Of a stretch of 64,000 nt of DNA, positions 11,101-22,095 are shown one piece after another. The DNA lies in the NCBI RefSeq assembly GCF_048564905.1, contig NC_133005.1:22127501-22191500 (forward strand), written 5' to 3'. Under the pieces are notes generated by a model that did not search any database, was not told the DNA's origin, and worked only from the letters and a program-made list of their open reading frames with translations. A program made the translations under genes and the position numbers. Positions within the stretch are counted from its first letter, which is position 1. Every line of letters starts with the position of its first letter. Source of the DNA: Vicugna pacos (lineage: Eukaryota; Chordata; Mammalia; Artiodactyla; Camelidae).

Positions 11101-14100
11101 TCAGTTTCCCCACCTGTGATCTCGGCTGCCTTTCAGGGTCTGTGGTGACTGGAGAGGTTTAGAAAGCCCTAGATGGGGTGGGCTAGGGTGTCACTGAGCC
11201 TCAGGACACAGTGGTTTAGAGCCTGGGCCGAGCCCTACTGCCTGTGCTCCCATCCCAGCTCTGCCAGATCCCGGCTCTGGGACCTCGGACGCGTCCCTCT
11301 CCACACTGGGGCTCGGGATCCTGGTCCGTCCCTGTCAGCATCGCCCTCCCAGAGCCGCTGCAGGGACTGAATGAGGGATCCATGTACAGAGCTTAGAGCA
11401 GAGACGGAACAGTGTACGTGTTCCACCACTGTTAGCTGTGATGTGCCAAAGCCGGAGGCCTCGGGCGGCTCACTCCCTCCAGGATTGAGTATAACTGGGG
11501 TTGGGGTGGAGCTGGCTGCTTTCCACCTTGGCTGCCCATCAGAATCACCTAGGTAACGCTGACACGATCCCCAGCCCCCGTCCCCACCCTAGAAACCCTG
11601 GTTTAATTGGAGACACGTGGGCCCGGGCAGCTGACTGATTAACTCCTGCAGGGGATGCTGCCCACAGCCCTGGCGGAGAAGCCCTGAGCTCCGTGTTCTC
11701 TGAGGTCACAGATGGAGCTGGGGTTTTGCCCACACAGAGGTCACTCCTCCTTGGTGCTGGAGCTGCGAGAACAGCTTTTCAGGGACGTTGCAGAATAGCC
11801 TATGACGGTTACAGTTCTTCAGAGGCCAAGAAAGGAAGCTTCAACAGAGGCGGAGGGACACCTCCTCCCATGGAGCTCACCTGGGGTGGAGAGGGGCCTC
11901 CTATGGACTCAGAAGACTCTGCTCAGCCCTGAGCTTTGTCGCTGGGGAAACCTTCCCATCTGTAAAGAGGGGCTGGAATCCCCTCAAACACTCCCTGCTC
12001 AGCCCAGAGCCCGCCTTCCTCAACACACCATCATGACACTGATGGAATCTCCTCCCTCCTTTCAAAATGCTTCCAGCTTTCTGTGAAGAGCTGGTCTGTG
12101 GGGGAATTCCTGCGACATCATATATTTTGAAAGCCAATTCCCCCAATTTGTTTCCTGAAGGGATTATAAAAAAGAGGAAGAGAATCATACTGTGGTGGTT
12201 CTATGGCTTCTTTTTCATTAGGGTTTTTGATGCCAGATGCAGGGAGCACGATTTGAGACTTTTCGTTTGTTTGTTTTTTCCTGCTGTTCTTGTGTTCTGC
12301 CTTCTCACTGCCTGAAGAATAAACAGGCAGTTTCAGAACTAGGAACGACCAGACCTTATGACAACAGTCACAGGTCTTGGTGCTTAAGCACCCACTGTGC
12401 ACCAGGCTCTGTGTTTTAAGTACATCCCCCCTCGTCTGACCAGGGTGGGGCTTTCACACACATTGCAGGGAAACAGAGACTGAGGCTCAGAGGTAATCAG
12501 AGACACTAAATCAATCAGCCTTGGTGCGGTGGGATGAGCTCTGACCATTCTTTGCTGGGTGCCCTTGGCCAGCTGAGTCCACCATGAGCCTCATCCCATA
12601 AATGTGACCCCATTCGGGCCCTCATTTCATGGCTTGTGAGGAGAAATGAAGAACTTAGGATCCTGGAGGGATCAGCCCATCGTTAGGCTGTGAAAACACT
12701 CTCCGTCAGTGGTAACCAATCACAGCTTCTCTTCCCTTTGGGGCATCCAGGATGCTGGTATTTCTATAACTTGACATATTCAACTTACATCTCCTTATGC
12801 TGTCCCCAAATATTTCATGAATTTTAGGAAGCAAGTTAAATATTTACAAGTGCAAATATTTGTAATGTCTACTGTCTGCCAACGTTTACAGGAGGTGTTG
12901 AGTAATACTGAATAATTTGGAGAAACCCTATGACCTTCTACAGGGAGAAACCTTATCTTTTCATTCGCTAATTTGTGTGTTTTCAGGACACAGGAGCTGC
13001 TTCTGCCTGCTTCATGGGCCTGTGTCTTTGTCTCTTCTGATTTAATAACACTTAAGAAATTAACCACCTCTGCTTTCTTAGCTCTCAGTGACCTTTGCTT
13101 TCAACTCAAAAGTGACCCAAGAGAAGAACCCAGATTTAGAAAAACATCCCTTCACCCTTCTTCCTTTGAAATTCAGCAATTGGCACGTAAAGTCCTACAG
13201 GAATATTTGTGGAGAGAATGAAATCTATCTAGTAAAATATCACACATATTTGAAGGGAGAGCTCTGGATGTAAACACAGTCTGGGTTACAGAGAGATCTG
13301 TGTTTAGTTTTGTCAAAGCATTTTACTCAAAGCAAGGATGCTTCCAGTGCCAGACTGAACCCTCACTGCAACCCTGGGAAGGATAAGGCCTGCAGTCCCC
13401 TTTCACAGATGAAGAGCTGGGAGGGGCCCCGGCCACAGGTCTCATCTGCTGCCCAGGCTGATTCAGCATCCATGGTGGTCCTGCTCCACCCCAGCTTCCC
13501 CTGCACTTACTTCTGTAAATGCTTTCCTTACTGTAGCTAAGTTCCCCAGGGGAGCCCAGCTAGGAAGAGTTAATAGGAGAGTGACAGCCATCAGTTTTTT
13601 TGGTTCCTGCACCCAGATCAGTGGGAATTCACCTGAGGGAGGAAAGAAAGTGGACTTTGAACTCAGGCCTGGAAACCATGTTGGTCCCACCCCAGACTCA
13701 GAGCTCACCTCTGGGAACCAGTGTGTCTCCTCCTAAGATGAGGATAAAGACACTGCCCTCTGAGGCCTAATAGAAGGGTTAAAAAATAATGGTAAATGAT
13801 CTTAGGTGGGAGGGTATAGCTCAGTGGTAGAGTGCATGCTTATTAACATACATGAGGTCCTGGGTTTAATCCTCAGTCCCTCCATTAGGAAAAAAAAAAA
13901 CTTAAATAAGCCTAATTATCTCATCCAGCAACAAAACTGAACTGAAGTAAAATTGAAAAAAATCTAAAACAAATATGTAAGCGTTGTTAACTGTGTCGCA
14001 AGCTTTTCGTTAATGATGATAAGGACAATCATATTCATTGTTTATAAAATGGTGTTTTGTAGCCAAACCCTCTCCTCCCGTGGTATCAGGCCCCGCCACG

Positions 14101-17100
14101 AGGGCCTCACCTGAGCAGACGGTGAGCTTCACCTGCAGATCCCATGGCTTCTCCCCCAGAACCATCTCCCTGAAATGGTTCAAAAACGGGAAGGAGATCA
14201 CAGCCTCCCAGACCAGCGTGGACCCGGAGGGAGACAGCGTTTCCTACAGCGTCTCCAGCACAGCCAAGGTGGTGCTGGCCCCAGGGGATGCTCGCTCCCA
14301 GGTCACCTGCGAGGTGGCCCACATCACCCTGCAGGGGGGCCCTCCTCTCCGTGGGACTGCCTACTTGTCTCAGGTCATCCGAGGTAGATGCCCCTCACAC
14401 CAGCCTGAGCCCACACCTGTCCCCAAGCCCCACCTGCCCCTCCCCCTGCTTTTGGCTCCACGCCTTGACTTGCCTAGAGTAGATTTCCTGACAGTCCTTC
14501 CCGACCACCACGCACCTCCATGTGCTGGTCACTCACTACTGATTTAATGGCAGCTGCCAGGTGACACCTGCCACGTGCCAAGCACTGTGCTCAGCAGTTT
14601 CCTTTACTTACAACAGCATCTCCAACTACTGAGCACCTACTCTAAGCCAAGCCCCTAAGTGCCTAGGGATTTCACTTACTTGGCTGCAGTTATTATATTC
14701 CAACTGCATGCCAGTTGCTTACTGATTCCCCACATTATAACCCTAACAGGACCAACCAGTCCTTGAGCACCTGCTGTGTGCCCTGCAAGGTGCTTAGGAT
14801 CTCACTGATATGCAAATTGCACGCTGAGTTTTTGAGCACCTGCTGCATGCCTGGCTCTGTCCTCAGGGACCTCCTTGCAGGGCTGGGAGCTGCTCTCCAG
14901 CCCCTGCCCTGTGACCTCTCTGTTCCACAAGGTCAGAGCTCCTGCCCTGTGCTGTTTCAGTTCCGCCCACCGTGGAGGTCACCCAACAGCCCACGGCAGG
15001 GACCCAGGTGAACGTCACCTGCCAGGCGAAGCAGTTCTACCCCCGAGACCTCCAGCTGAGCTGGGTGGAGAATGGAAACGTGTCCCGGATAGAAATGGCG
15101 TCGACCCTCAGGAAGAACAAGGACGGGACCTTTAACCGGACAAGCTGGCTCCTGGTGAACTCGTCCGCCCACAGGGGGGAGGTGCTGGCCTGCAGGGTGG
15201 AGCACGATGGGCAGCCAGCGGTCAGCGCCTACCTCACCCTGGAGGCCTCTGCTCCCCAGAAGGACCAGGGCACACATGAACTCCCTGGTGAGCTTCCATT
15301 AACCTGAAAGGGCTTTTAAAATTTTATCTTTTTAAGTTGTTAAAGTAGTCATTCTTCCTCGGTATAGAATAGTCTAGAAGTCTATAAATGTACAGTAGAA
15401 TTTTGAGGTGACTTCCCCCACTCAAATCCCATACTCCAAGAGTCACCACTGGGAAGAGTTTGGTACTTTTTTTTTTTTTACATCTTTTGACATCAATATA
15501 CTTGAAAGAAAGAAAGGAAGAAGGGAGATGATTCTGTCCATAATGTCCTGTCTCTTCCTCCCTTCAAGAAACAGTAACTCTGTTCATCCTTCCCTGTCCA
15601 CTCGCCTCCCTCTTCCTTCTTTCTAACCTCTGCCTAGTCTCCCTTCCATCCTAGATGTTCCCATCCATCAGTAACATCACCCCAAGCGATGTCTCAGCCA
15701 CAACTTGTCTGAGACGATCAGGGTAGACGCCCCTCACCCCCAGCCCAAGCCCACATCCATCCACCTTCCTGGCCCCAGCCTGCTCCTCCTGGAAGAGGTC
15801 ACAGTTGAACTGGGATTTGCAGGTAGTCAACATGCACTGAGCGACTGTGGTCATTGCTGGTCCACTGTCACAAATCAGGGGACAAAGAAAGCCCTATGAA
15901 ATTCTGGACAGGGAGCCCTGAGGATGCGGAGTTTCAGTCTGGTCCAGGCACCCAGGTGACCGTGAGTGGTCACCGCATGGGCTTCCTTTATCCCCTGACC
16001 TGTGACAGTGGACCAGCAACGATCACCAGTGTTGAGTGCACATGTACTAAATGCAAATCTCGCTTCAGTTATGATCCCCTTTCCTGTTCTAGCCACCCGC
16101 TGGATTTGCAGTTTACCAAAGGGACTCAGATAGCACTGGTAGGATGCTGTTGAAGATGTCTTGCCAGGTAATTGGGCTAGACTGATGAGCGCAAACTGAG
16201 TCCCTGACGACAGGAACCACCAGCATGTACAACAGATACGTGCTAAGTAGAGGCACGTTCCCCTTTAGCTGGACATTGTCCCGAGGACATACGGAGTCCC
16301 CCTTTCTATGCACAATATGTGTCTTATTTCTCTCTCGTGTCACATCATGAGGTAGTCCATCAGATTTCCAGGAGATTTACTCCAGATGACCTTGCAACAG
16401 CCCATGTTCCTTCCAACATGCCCTATGGCGTTGTCCTCATTAGCTAGGTCAATGCTCGGTCAACAAGAGTCCGTGTCCCTGCCTGCTGGAAGAATAAAGT
16501 TTAAGAAGGAAAAGACAAACACCTTCCATCTAACAATAGATGCAGAGAATTTGCATAGTTGTGTCCACTCATAACTGAGTCTTGTGTGCACATCCAGGTG
16601 CCTATGGAGTCCACAGGTGTGTAGTCAGATGATTGAGAACATTGATTTTGCACAGAACCTATGCCGTGACTCACAGAAAAATCAACCATAATTCCCCAAT
16701 ATCATCTAAACCGGAGTAGAAATTCAAATTTTCCAAAATTTCTTGTATCATTGCTTTTTGTGCACCACAGTTGTTTTTAACTCATCTGTAAATGCTTGGT
16801 AGAGTTCTCCTGTGACACCATCTGGGCCTCAACAATCTTTTTTTTTTTTCAATGAATTTGAATTGTCTAGGACTATTCAGATTATTTATTTCTTATTGTG
16901 TGAACTGCAGTAGGCTGTCCTTTTTGAGGTATTTGCTCCATTGTCTCTAAGTTGTCAAATTTCTCTCTCTACCGCTGTTCACAGTATTTCCTTACTACCC
17001 TTCTGGTGTCTGTGGCGTCCGCAGTGATGTCCTGTTTCATTCCTGGTGTTGGAAAGGTGTCATTACTCTTTTTTCTTTCTCATTGGTATTAGAAGTCTTT

Positions 17101-19114
17101 CCATTTTAATGGTCTTTTAAAAGAAATTAATCCTTGTTTCAGTGATGGTATACTATTTTTCTGCTTCCAATTTCATTGATTTTTTCCTTTATTATTTCCT
17201 TCTCTGTGCTTCCTTTGGCTTTATTTTGCTCTTCCTATCTCATTTTTGTGCAGGGATTTAGATTATTGATTTAGACTTTGTCTTTTTTCTAGTATCAGGC
17301 CTGGGTCTCCTCCTGTGCCTGGCGACTTAGGAGAGGGACCTGGGTGCCTGGCCACGGTGTTCTTCCTCCTGTGCTCGGGCCTCTAGCCAGTGTGCTGCCT
17401 CTTCCACCCTAGACTCTGCCCATGTTGGCCCCTTGTGTCATTTCTAGGGTTCAACTTGTCCTGAACAGGGAAAGCAGGAGAGATGAGTCTATACCATCTT
17501 GTCTGGAGGGTCCTGGATTTGCTTTTAAATCTTCCATCTCCTGCTGGGGCTCCACCAGGGCTGTTACTCCTGCGTGCTGCAGTGTTCCTGACCCAGCCTG
17601 CCTGCTAGCGTAGTGAGGCTGGAAGTGGCTTTCAGGTCAACCGTGTTAACAGGCTAAAGGGAAGTGTCAGATGCCTATGTGACACTGCTGCCCGGGACGC
17701 ACAGCTTTCCCTGGGCCATCTGAGGGCTCGCCCCGCCACAGTCCTGAGTCCAGTGGGTCTACTGTGAAAATGCCAGTCTTACTGTTTGTTTTTATGGTAT
17801 TCGAGTGTCTTCACAATGTATCTAGCTTAAAGGACTTCTCTCTTAGGACACCACAACCCAGTATGTTAATGGAATTTTTGGTTGGTTGCTTGGTTTTAAT
17901 AGTAGGAGAAAGGTTGTGAATCCTCTAAGTGTTTGGTCCTTTTCTGCTTTTCAGGAACTAAATCCCTTACCCCCTCCTTTTTTCTTTTTCCCTTCCCTAC
18001 TCAATTACCAAACATCACTTCTTTCTCTCTGCCTTTTCCCTACAGAAAGTAAGCACCTTAAATGACGCCCGTCTGCTCAGTCCCATCTGTCCTCCTTGAA
18101 TTAGCTTCTTACTGCCACTGAGAACTTACCACATTGACTGATTTAACACAAGAGAAATTTGTCGTCACACATTTGTAGAGGCCTGAAGCCTACTATGGGT
18201 GGCAGGGCGATGCTCCTTCTGAGGGCTCCTGAAGAAAACCCATTTCCTTGCCTTTTCCAGCTCCCAGAGATGCCCACACTCCTGAGCAAAGGGACCCACA
18301 TCACTCCGGCCCCAGCTTCTGACATCACATCTCCTGCTCTGACTCTCCTGCCTCCATCTTTCGCTTACAAGAATCTTTATGATTAGATGAGCTCCTCTGG
18401 GAAATCCCGAATCATGTGCTCATCTCAGGATTATTTATCACTAGTGCGCATACCTTTTGACCTATAACGTAAACTTCACACAGACTCTGGGGATTCTGTG
18501 TCAACTCTTGAATCAGGCAGGCTTTGAAACCACTTCCTATGAGCTGTGCTCTGCTCTACAGGAGACTTTTACCAATATCATCAAATTTAGGTTGGATTTA
18601 ATATTGGTGGTGGGACGTTCAGGTTCCTTTCGTAGCTGCCCCTGTCTGTTTTGTCCTTTCCTGGCGGCTGGATGAGCAGGGGACGGCTGCCTAGTGAAGG
18701 CTTGTGCACTTTGATTTATTTGATTTTTGATTTTTTGGGGATTTGATTTGTCCCTTGTCTTAGTTCTTTTCACTTCTGACATTTTCCCGTCAAGTATGAG
18801 GAGCTTTACAGCCTGAAGAGGGAGTGGGTGAGAATGAGGGACTCTATATACTGATTTCTGCCTCGAGATTACGCGGAAGACAGAGGAGGCAGGTTAAACC
18901 TCAGAGTGTTGATAGGCCCAGGTGGCCTTAGCTGGAGTAAGTAGGGGCCTCAGGGAATGGCTCCTGGGCGGCCCCTCTCATCAGACCTTCTGTCTCTGGA
19001 TTTCCAGGCCCAGAGCTGACTTCCCCTCTGCTGGTAGTTCTGCTCCTAGGCCACAAAGTGCTGCTGGTGCTCGGTGTCTCTGTCATCTTTGTCCACAGGA
19101 AGCGTTGCGTCTGA
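5046..19114 (+). CDS. SIRPB1-like: SIRPB1-like receptor, gene 1 (393 aa, five coding exons)
   Basis: Coding exons are 5046-5118, 7829-8182, 14063-14383, 14961-15287 and 19008-19114, all split at phase 1 with GT/AG borders. The product has a signal peptide (1 to about 25) and a V domain (about 29-142, Cys52/Cys118, with the SIRP hallmarks SLIPVGPI and YYCVKF). Two C1 domains follow (D2 144-249, Cys167/Cys225; D3 250-345, Cys270/Cys327), then a membrane helix (about 364-387) with Lys375 and a tail of only HRKRCV. It aligns along its whole length with human SIRPB1 as I know it (398 aa). With no cytoplasmic tyrosine it cannot be SIRPA. The family role is an activating receptor that signals through DAP12. 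D3 has four N-glycosylation sequons (N267, N289, N308, N316). The V-domain sequon pattern is unusual (see findings). The exact human orthologue among SIRPB1/SIRPG is uncertain because SIRP genes expand separately in each lineage. Confidence 0.93.
5119..7828 (+). other. gene 1 intron 1
   Basis: It holds MIR-like segments at about 5370-5500 and 6230-6370, an antisense L1 3' end at 6815-7180 and a reverse MIR-like piece at about 7565-7690. No additional exon was seen. The matching introns are 27352-30081 and 50006-52746. Confidence 0.6.
6815..7180 (-). mobile_element. L1 3' end, antisense, unit 1 intron 1
   Basis: Read on the minus strand it gives the C-terminal L1 ORF2 signature (tcatcc-type 'CPSTDD...IKK', 'MEYY', 'KWMDLE') and a 3' end. 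A short, impure TG stretch sits inside it at about 7015-7040. The same insertion is in units 2 and 3, so it predates the duplications. Confidence 0.75.
7829..8182 (+). CDS. SIRPB1-like: gene 1 exon 2: V domain
   Basis: The acceptor is ccctccag and the donor gtgagt. The exon is 354 nt, or 118 codons. It codes for the ligand-facing V-type Ig domain, with Cys52 and Cys118, WFRG, the DAGAYYC motif and a J-like GPGTRLTV end. Compared with gene 3 it has about eleven replacements, including K80-Q81 in the C'-D region and A126 in the FG loop. In SIRPA these loops contact CD47. Whether this receptor binds CD47 cannot be told from sequence. Confidence 0.92.
8183..14062 (+). other. gene 1 intron 2 (about 5.9 kb)
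   Basis: MIR- or L2-like pieces lie at about 8560-8690, 9080-9310, 10790-10880 (reverse), 11190-11420 (reverse), 12385-12520 and 13330-13440. The tRNA-type SINE is at 13805-13978. No further exon or open frame with family resemblance was found. Most of the intron is alike in the three units apart from small indels. Confidence 0.55.
13805..13978 (+). mobile_element. tRNA-derived SINE, camelid type, unit 1
   Basis: The head shows pol III promoter boxes: box A in 'tatagctcagtggtagag' and box B in 'ggtcctgggtttaatcc'. A 'ccctccattagg' segment, an A-run and an A-rich tail with 'cctaattatctc' follow, which is the layout of camelid CAM/Vic-type SINEs. It is not a tRNA gene, because no cloverleaf with an acceptor stem can be completed. 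It ends about 85 bases before exon 3. Confidence 0.75.
14063..14383 (+). CDS. SIRPB1-like: gene 1 exon 3: D2 C1-type domain
   Basis: The acceptor is tgttttgtag and the donor follows ATCCGA-G. The exon is 321 nt. It has [10 protein letters not shown], the [10 protein letters not shown] and LKWFKNG motifs and the second cysteine in QVTCEV. Residue 176 is Thr (SPRTIS), whereas genes 2 and 3 have Asn, which creates an extra sequon. The end reads TAYLSQVIR. Confidence 0.92.
14384..14960 (+). other. gene 1 intron 3, MIR-rich
   Basis: Three 'gagcacctactgtgtgcc'-type MIR core motifs recur between about 14580 and 14860. No coding sequence was seen. The intron is alike in units 2 and 3. Confidence 0.5.
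14961..15287 (+). CDS. SIRPB1-like: gene 1 exon 4: D3 C1-type domain
   Basis: The acceptor is gctgtttcag and the donor cctg|gtgagc. The exon is 327 nt. It begins [11 protein letters not shown], nearly as in human SIRPB1, and has the paired cysteines in VTCQA and LACRV. It also carries [10 protein letters not shown] and four N-X-S/T sequons. A linker ([12 protein letters not shown]) leads to the membrane exon. Confidence 0.92.
15654..15970 (+). pseudogene. scrambled SIRP V/D2 exon fossil in intron 4, unit 1
   Basis: Three pieces of SIRP exons lie in a row. First, about 15654-15702 reads [13 protein letters not shown], like the V-domain SIRISNITPADAG. Second, from about 15701 a frame reads NLSETIR, then a gtag and intron-like sequence matching the end of the D2 exon and the start of intron 3. 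Third, about 15896-15970 reads [12 protein letters not shown]...[10 protein letters not shown], like the end of the V exon with its GT border. The order V middle, D2 end, V end is not that of any SIRP gene, so this is a rearranged remnant of a second SIRP copy. It sits in the same place in units 2 and 3. Confidence 0.7.
16735..17290 (-). mobile_element. old L1 ORF2 fragment, antisense, unit 1 intron 4
   Basis: The plus strand carries the reverse complement of an L1 reverse-transcriptase region. Typical antisense stretches include 'cttggtagagttctcctgtg', 'ccatctgggcc' and a 'ttgattttttcctttattat' segment. It is old and the same in all units. Confidence 0.6.
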
Positions 19115-19116
19115 CC
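19008..19116 (+). CDS. SIRPB1-like: gene 1 exon 5: membrane helix, tail and stop
   Basis: The acceptor is tttccag. The exon codes for [20 protein letters not shown] and continues to [10 protein letters not shown], then TGA at 19112-19114. The lysine in the helix (residue 375) is the DAP12-pairing residue of the SIRP-beta class. A donor (acc|gtaagg) follows two bases after the stop, so the mRNA has a separate 3' untranslated exon. The stop is close enough to the junction not to be expected to trigger nonsense-mediated decay. Confidence 0.9.
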
Positions 19117-19740
19117 GTAAGGTGTGGGCAAGGGTGGGGAGGACACGGTCTGTCCCAGAAACAGCAAAGTCAGCAGTAGGGGCAAGTCCACAGGTCACAC
19201 AGGGTCGGGACCCAAGTGGAGTTAAGAGAAGGAGACACACCTCCCTCAGTACCAGGAGATGGAGATGGGGTTTCCCTCTCAAAGATACCCAACTCCCGGG
19301 AGGCGTGTGGGGTCCTGTAGGAGGTGGGCTGGATCGGGGGTTTTCAAAGGGTGTCTCCTGGCAGTCACGTGGACAGAGGCTGCTGAATAAGGAGCAGCTG
19401 AGAGGGTGGTTCCCTTGGAGACCATTTCTAGATCCTAGAACCCTGGGGCTCCGTGGGGGCAAAAGGAATCCCCATGTTAGGATAATGGGGAGAAACCCTG
19501 GATCTGCTGCTCTGAGGGCTGCTCCTGCTCTGACCCTCCATGTGACAGAGAAGGGCTGGGGAAGGGGCATCAGGGCCTGGGGAGGAGGCTGAGGGGGCAG
19601 AGACTTCTCTCAGGGGCTGCCCAGCCTCCCAGACAGGTATCCCACGAGGAGAACAGCCTGGGCACACAGGAGGCACGCAGTCAACGTTTCTTGAACGATG
19701 ATCAGATCATTCCCACAGTTCCTTCCTTCCTCCTTTGCAG

Positions 19741-21031
19741 GGTACCACCCTCAGTCTCTGCTGCCTGTTTCCCCCGCTGCGGGGCCCAGCCTAAGAGAAG
19801 ACCCAGCTGGGAGCTTCCACGACTCTGCTCCAAATGGCTCTCCTCCACGGAGACCTGCCTGCCCCCACACTCCTAAGATCTTCTGACAGTCCTCGAGGCC
19901 CCCAGAGCTGAATCGTCATACATCACTCTGAGCAGGAAGGACCTCCCCCAACCTGGACTCTCCACCATTTGAGGTCCTTTCACCTCTAGAGTACAAATGA
20001 TTCGCCATCATGGTTTTAAGAAGAACAGTTATTCTCTTTCCTCGTTGCCTAAACGTCCTACCCCTCAAACCCTGAAGGTCGTGTTGCCTCCTGTCTCTGG
20101 GATGGAACCAGAACTTCCATCCTCCTGCGTCCTTCCCGACCCTTCTCTCACAGTAAACAGACTGTGTCCAGAAGCCTCAGAGTCATCCTTGCTTTCTCCT
20201 TCTCTTGTATCCCGTATTCAGTTATTCCTTCAAAATGCTGATGTCCAGAGGTGAGATGAGAAATCTTTAACATTTGACTCTCCAGAAGGAAAAAGAAAAT
20301 GAAAGCCTGATTTGTAGGACTTACCACTTTCTCGCTGTAAATACTCTCAATGTGGCCAATTTCAAGTTACCATCACTTCAACAAGCAGCTTGTAGGATTC
20401 CTGCAAAGGTAACAGTGGGTTCTCATGAGCCAGCCCAAGCCTTCTCCAGCACACCACTCAGTTGTATGCATAATCGGCACATTCTCACCCTGACCACGAC
20501 TCCCGGGTCCCAGCCACCAACTCCTCCTGCACTACTGCTGTGGTCTCTGACTGGCTTCCTTGTTTCAGGCTCAGTGATTCTTTGGGAAAGTTAGTCAAAT
20601 CCTACCACTCCTCTGCTTCCTCCCCCAGCATACCTGCCTGCCTCACTCTGCTACTTCTTACCAGTCTCTGCTCGTGTCACTTCATCAAAGGTACCTTCCA
20701 TAGATGGCCCAGTATGAAATACCAATTCCTCTTTCACCCTGGCATTCCATGTCCTCTTAACCTGATTAATTTGCTTCTTGAGCACTTACTACCATCTGAC
20801 ATAACAGAACATAGGCAGTTCTTGCTTCGCACAGAAGAGGACTATAGAAATTACTGCATACACTGCGTCATAAAAAGTGATCTCAGTAATCAGTGGTATA
20901 AATAATGATTCTGATGTGAGACACTTTTTTCAAAATTTAGAATCTCCCCTCCTTTAAGATTTAAATACACAGACAAAAGGAGAAAAACTAATCATATGTA
21001 GTTCAACACATTCGACACCTTGAGAATTAAA
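19741..21031 (+). other. probable 3' untranslated exon of gene 1
   Basis: A strong acceptor (ccttccttcctcctttgcag) ends at 19740, about 620 bases after the donor that follows the stop codon. It is kept at 41841 in unit 2. Scanning by eye, the first poly(A)-type hexamer downstream is ATTAAA at 21026. The 3' limit is therefore tentative, and transcripts would be needed to set it. Confidence 0.4.
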
Positions 21032-21189
21032 GCAATTTATTTCTTTATAAAAGCTTATCAGAAGTATTTTCAACCATTTTCAATTTATTTTTATTTATCT
21101 CTATTCATAATTTTCAGATAATGAAAATATATCATATGAAAACCATCACTAAAAAAGAAAATTAGTAAACATACAAGCACAAAAAAAAC

Positions 21190-21600
21190 TTATCCGAACG
21201 TTTGAACAGGGCTTGCCTTCTTCTTCTTGTCTAATCTACAGTATAAGAGCATCTTCTTTATGCCTTGGTGAATTATCAGATGCCTTGCTATATTTGGATC
21301 AGTTTCCAACATTTTATGCTCTGTATGCTCAAAATTGTGGAATCTTTGCAAAACTTCCTTTAATTTGAAGTATTTGCTGCTGTGACTTCCTCTGGGACAT
21401 TTTCACCCTTTTCCTCACCACCATTTCCCTCATTTACGTGGTAGGTTTGCCTTCACCAAGTTCCCCTGGATGCGTATCTAGAATCTTTCTAACAGTCTGC
21501 GTGTACCATTCCCAGGGTCAGAGATTTCTTCTCTAATCCACTTACATTCAGTTGGAATGTCACTTCCAGCATCACCACTTTTTGCGTCTCCATTGCACTC
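21190..21600 (-). mobile_element. Tigger/pogo-type DNA transposon fossil, unit 1
   Basis: The minus strand gives LKEVLQRFHNFEHTEHKMLE, then TDPNIARHLIIHQGIKKMLL and a DKKKKASPVQT segment. This resembles the C-terminal end of Tigger (pogo-family) transposases, with the 'DPN.ER' and 'Y..(I)YDEKK..T.QT' pattern. Upstream frames are interrupted by stops, so this is a fragment and not a gene. The copy in unit 2 lies at 43842-44250. Confidence 0.5.
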
Positions 21601-21974
21601 TCGTCTTCGTCGTCAATTCCCTTTTACAATGGGTCATTTTTGTAAATTCATATGGATTCATAACTGGGAGACAGTGGGTAACACGCCCACATACGCTGCT
21701 GTCTGGGCCAAAGCTGAGTAACAAGAGTCACAGTGATCAATTACTACAGGCTTTCAAAGTATGGACGTGATTGGTTACAGACCACGACGAGCATCTGTTA
21801 GTACACAGTGATCTGTGGGCTGACGTAGAGTCAGCAAAACAGTTATACTTGATGCAATTGTGCAAAGTAACTTTCCTGTGGTAAGTGAATTCTGAACTGC
21901 GTGTTGGGGGATTCATGCTATTGATCTAAACTGAAATTCATGCACCACGCAAGACGAACCCTGATGTACGTGTT

Positions 21975-22095
21975 GTCTCTTCCTCAAATAGGCTGTCCGT
22001 TCCATGAGAAGGGACTCTGACTCCTCAGTTGCCAGAACATGATCGCCACATACTAGGCCATTAATGGTTATTTTAATAAATGAATGAATGAGTTT
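21975..22095 (+). repeat. L2/MIR 3'-end remnant
   Basis: It has the usual 'gaacatgatcgccacatact' to 'aataaatgaatgaatgag' form of L2 or MIR 3' ends. The AATAAA at about 22071 belongs to this repeat and is a weak candidate for a gene 3' end. Confidence 0.5.

Larger units (their letters stand above)
15288..19007 (+). other. gene 1 intron 4 (3.7 kb)
   Basis: Besides the SIRP exon fossil and the antisense L1 piece, the rest (about 17300-19000) is sequence without a recognised gene. The A/T-rich stretch at about 18715-18760 differs between unit 1 and units 2 and 3. Confidence 0.5.

Noticed and set aside
13805-13880. Possible tRNA gene
   Set aside because: Boxes A and B are present but no full cloverleaf can be drawn, and an A-rich tail follows. 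This is a tRNA-derived SINE.
5046-19114. Assignment as SIRPA (inhibitory) or SIRPG
   Set aside because: There is no cytoplasmic ITIM tyrosine and the tail is six residues, which excludes SIRPA. The helix has the SIRP-beta lysine and not the SIRPG pattern as I know it.
19046-19570. 174-residue minus-strand open frame, and its copy at 41131-41547
   Set aside because: It lies antisense to the membrane exon and its 3' flank, overlaps a plus-strand frame of similar length, shows no domain and is shortened in unit 2 by ordinary substitutions. It is a chance frame in GC-rich sequence.
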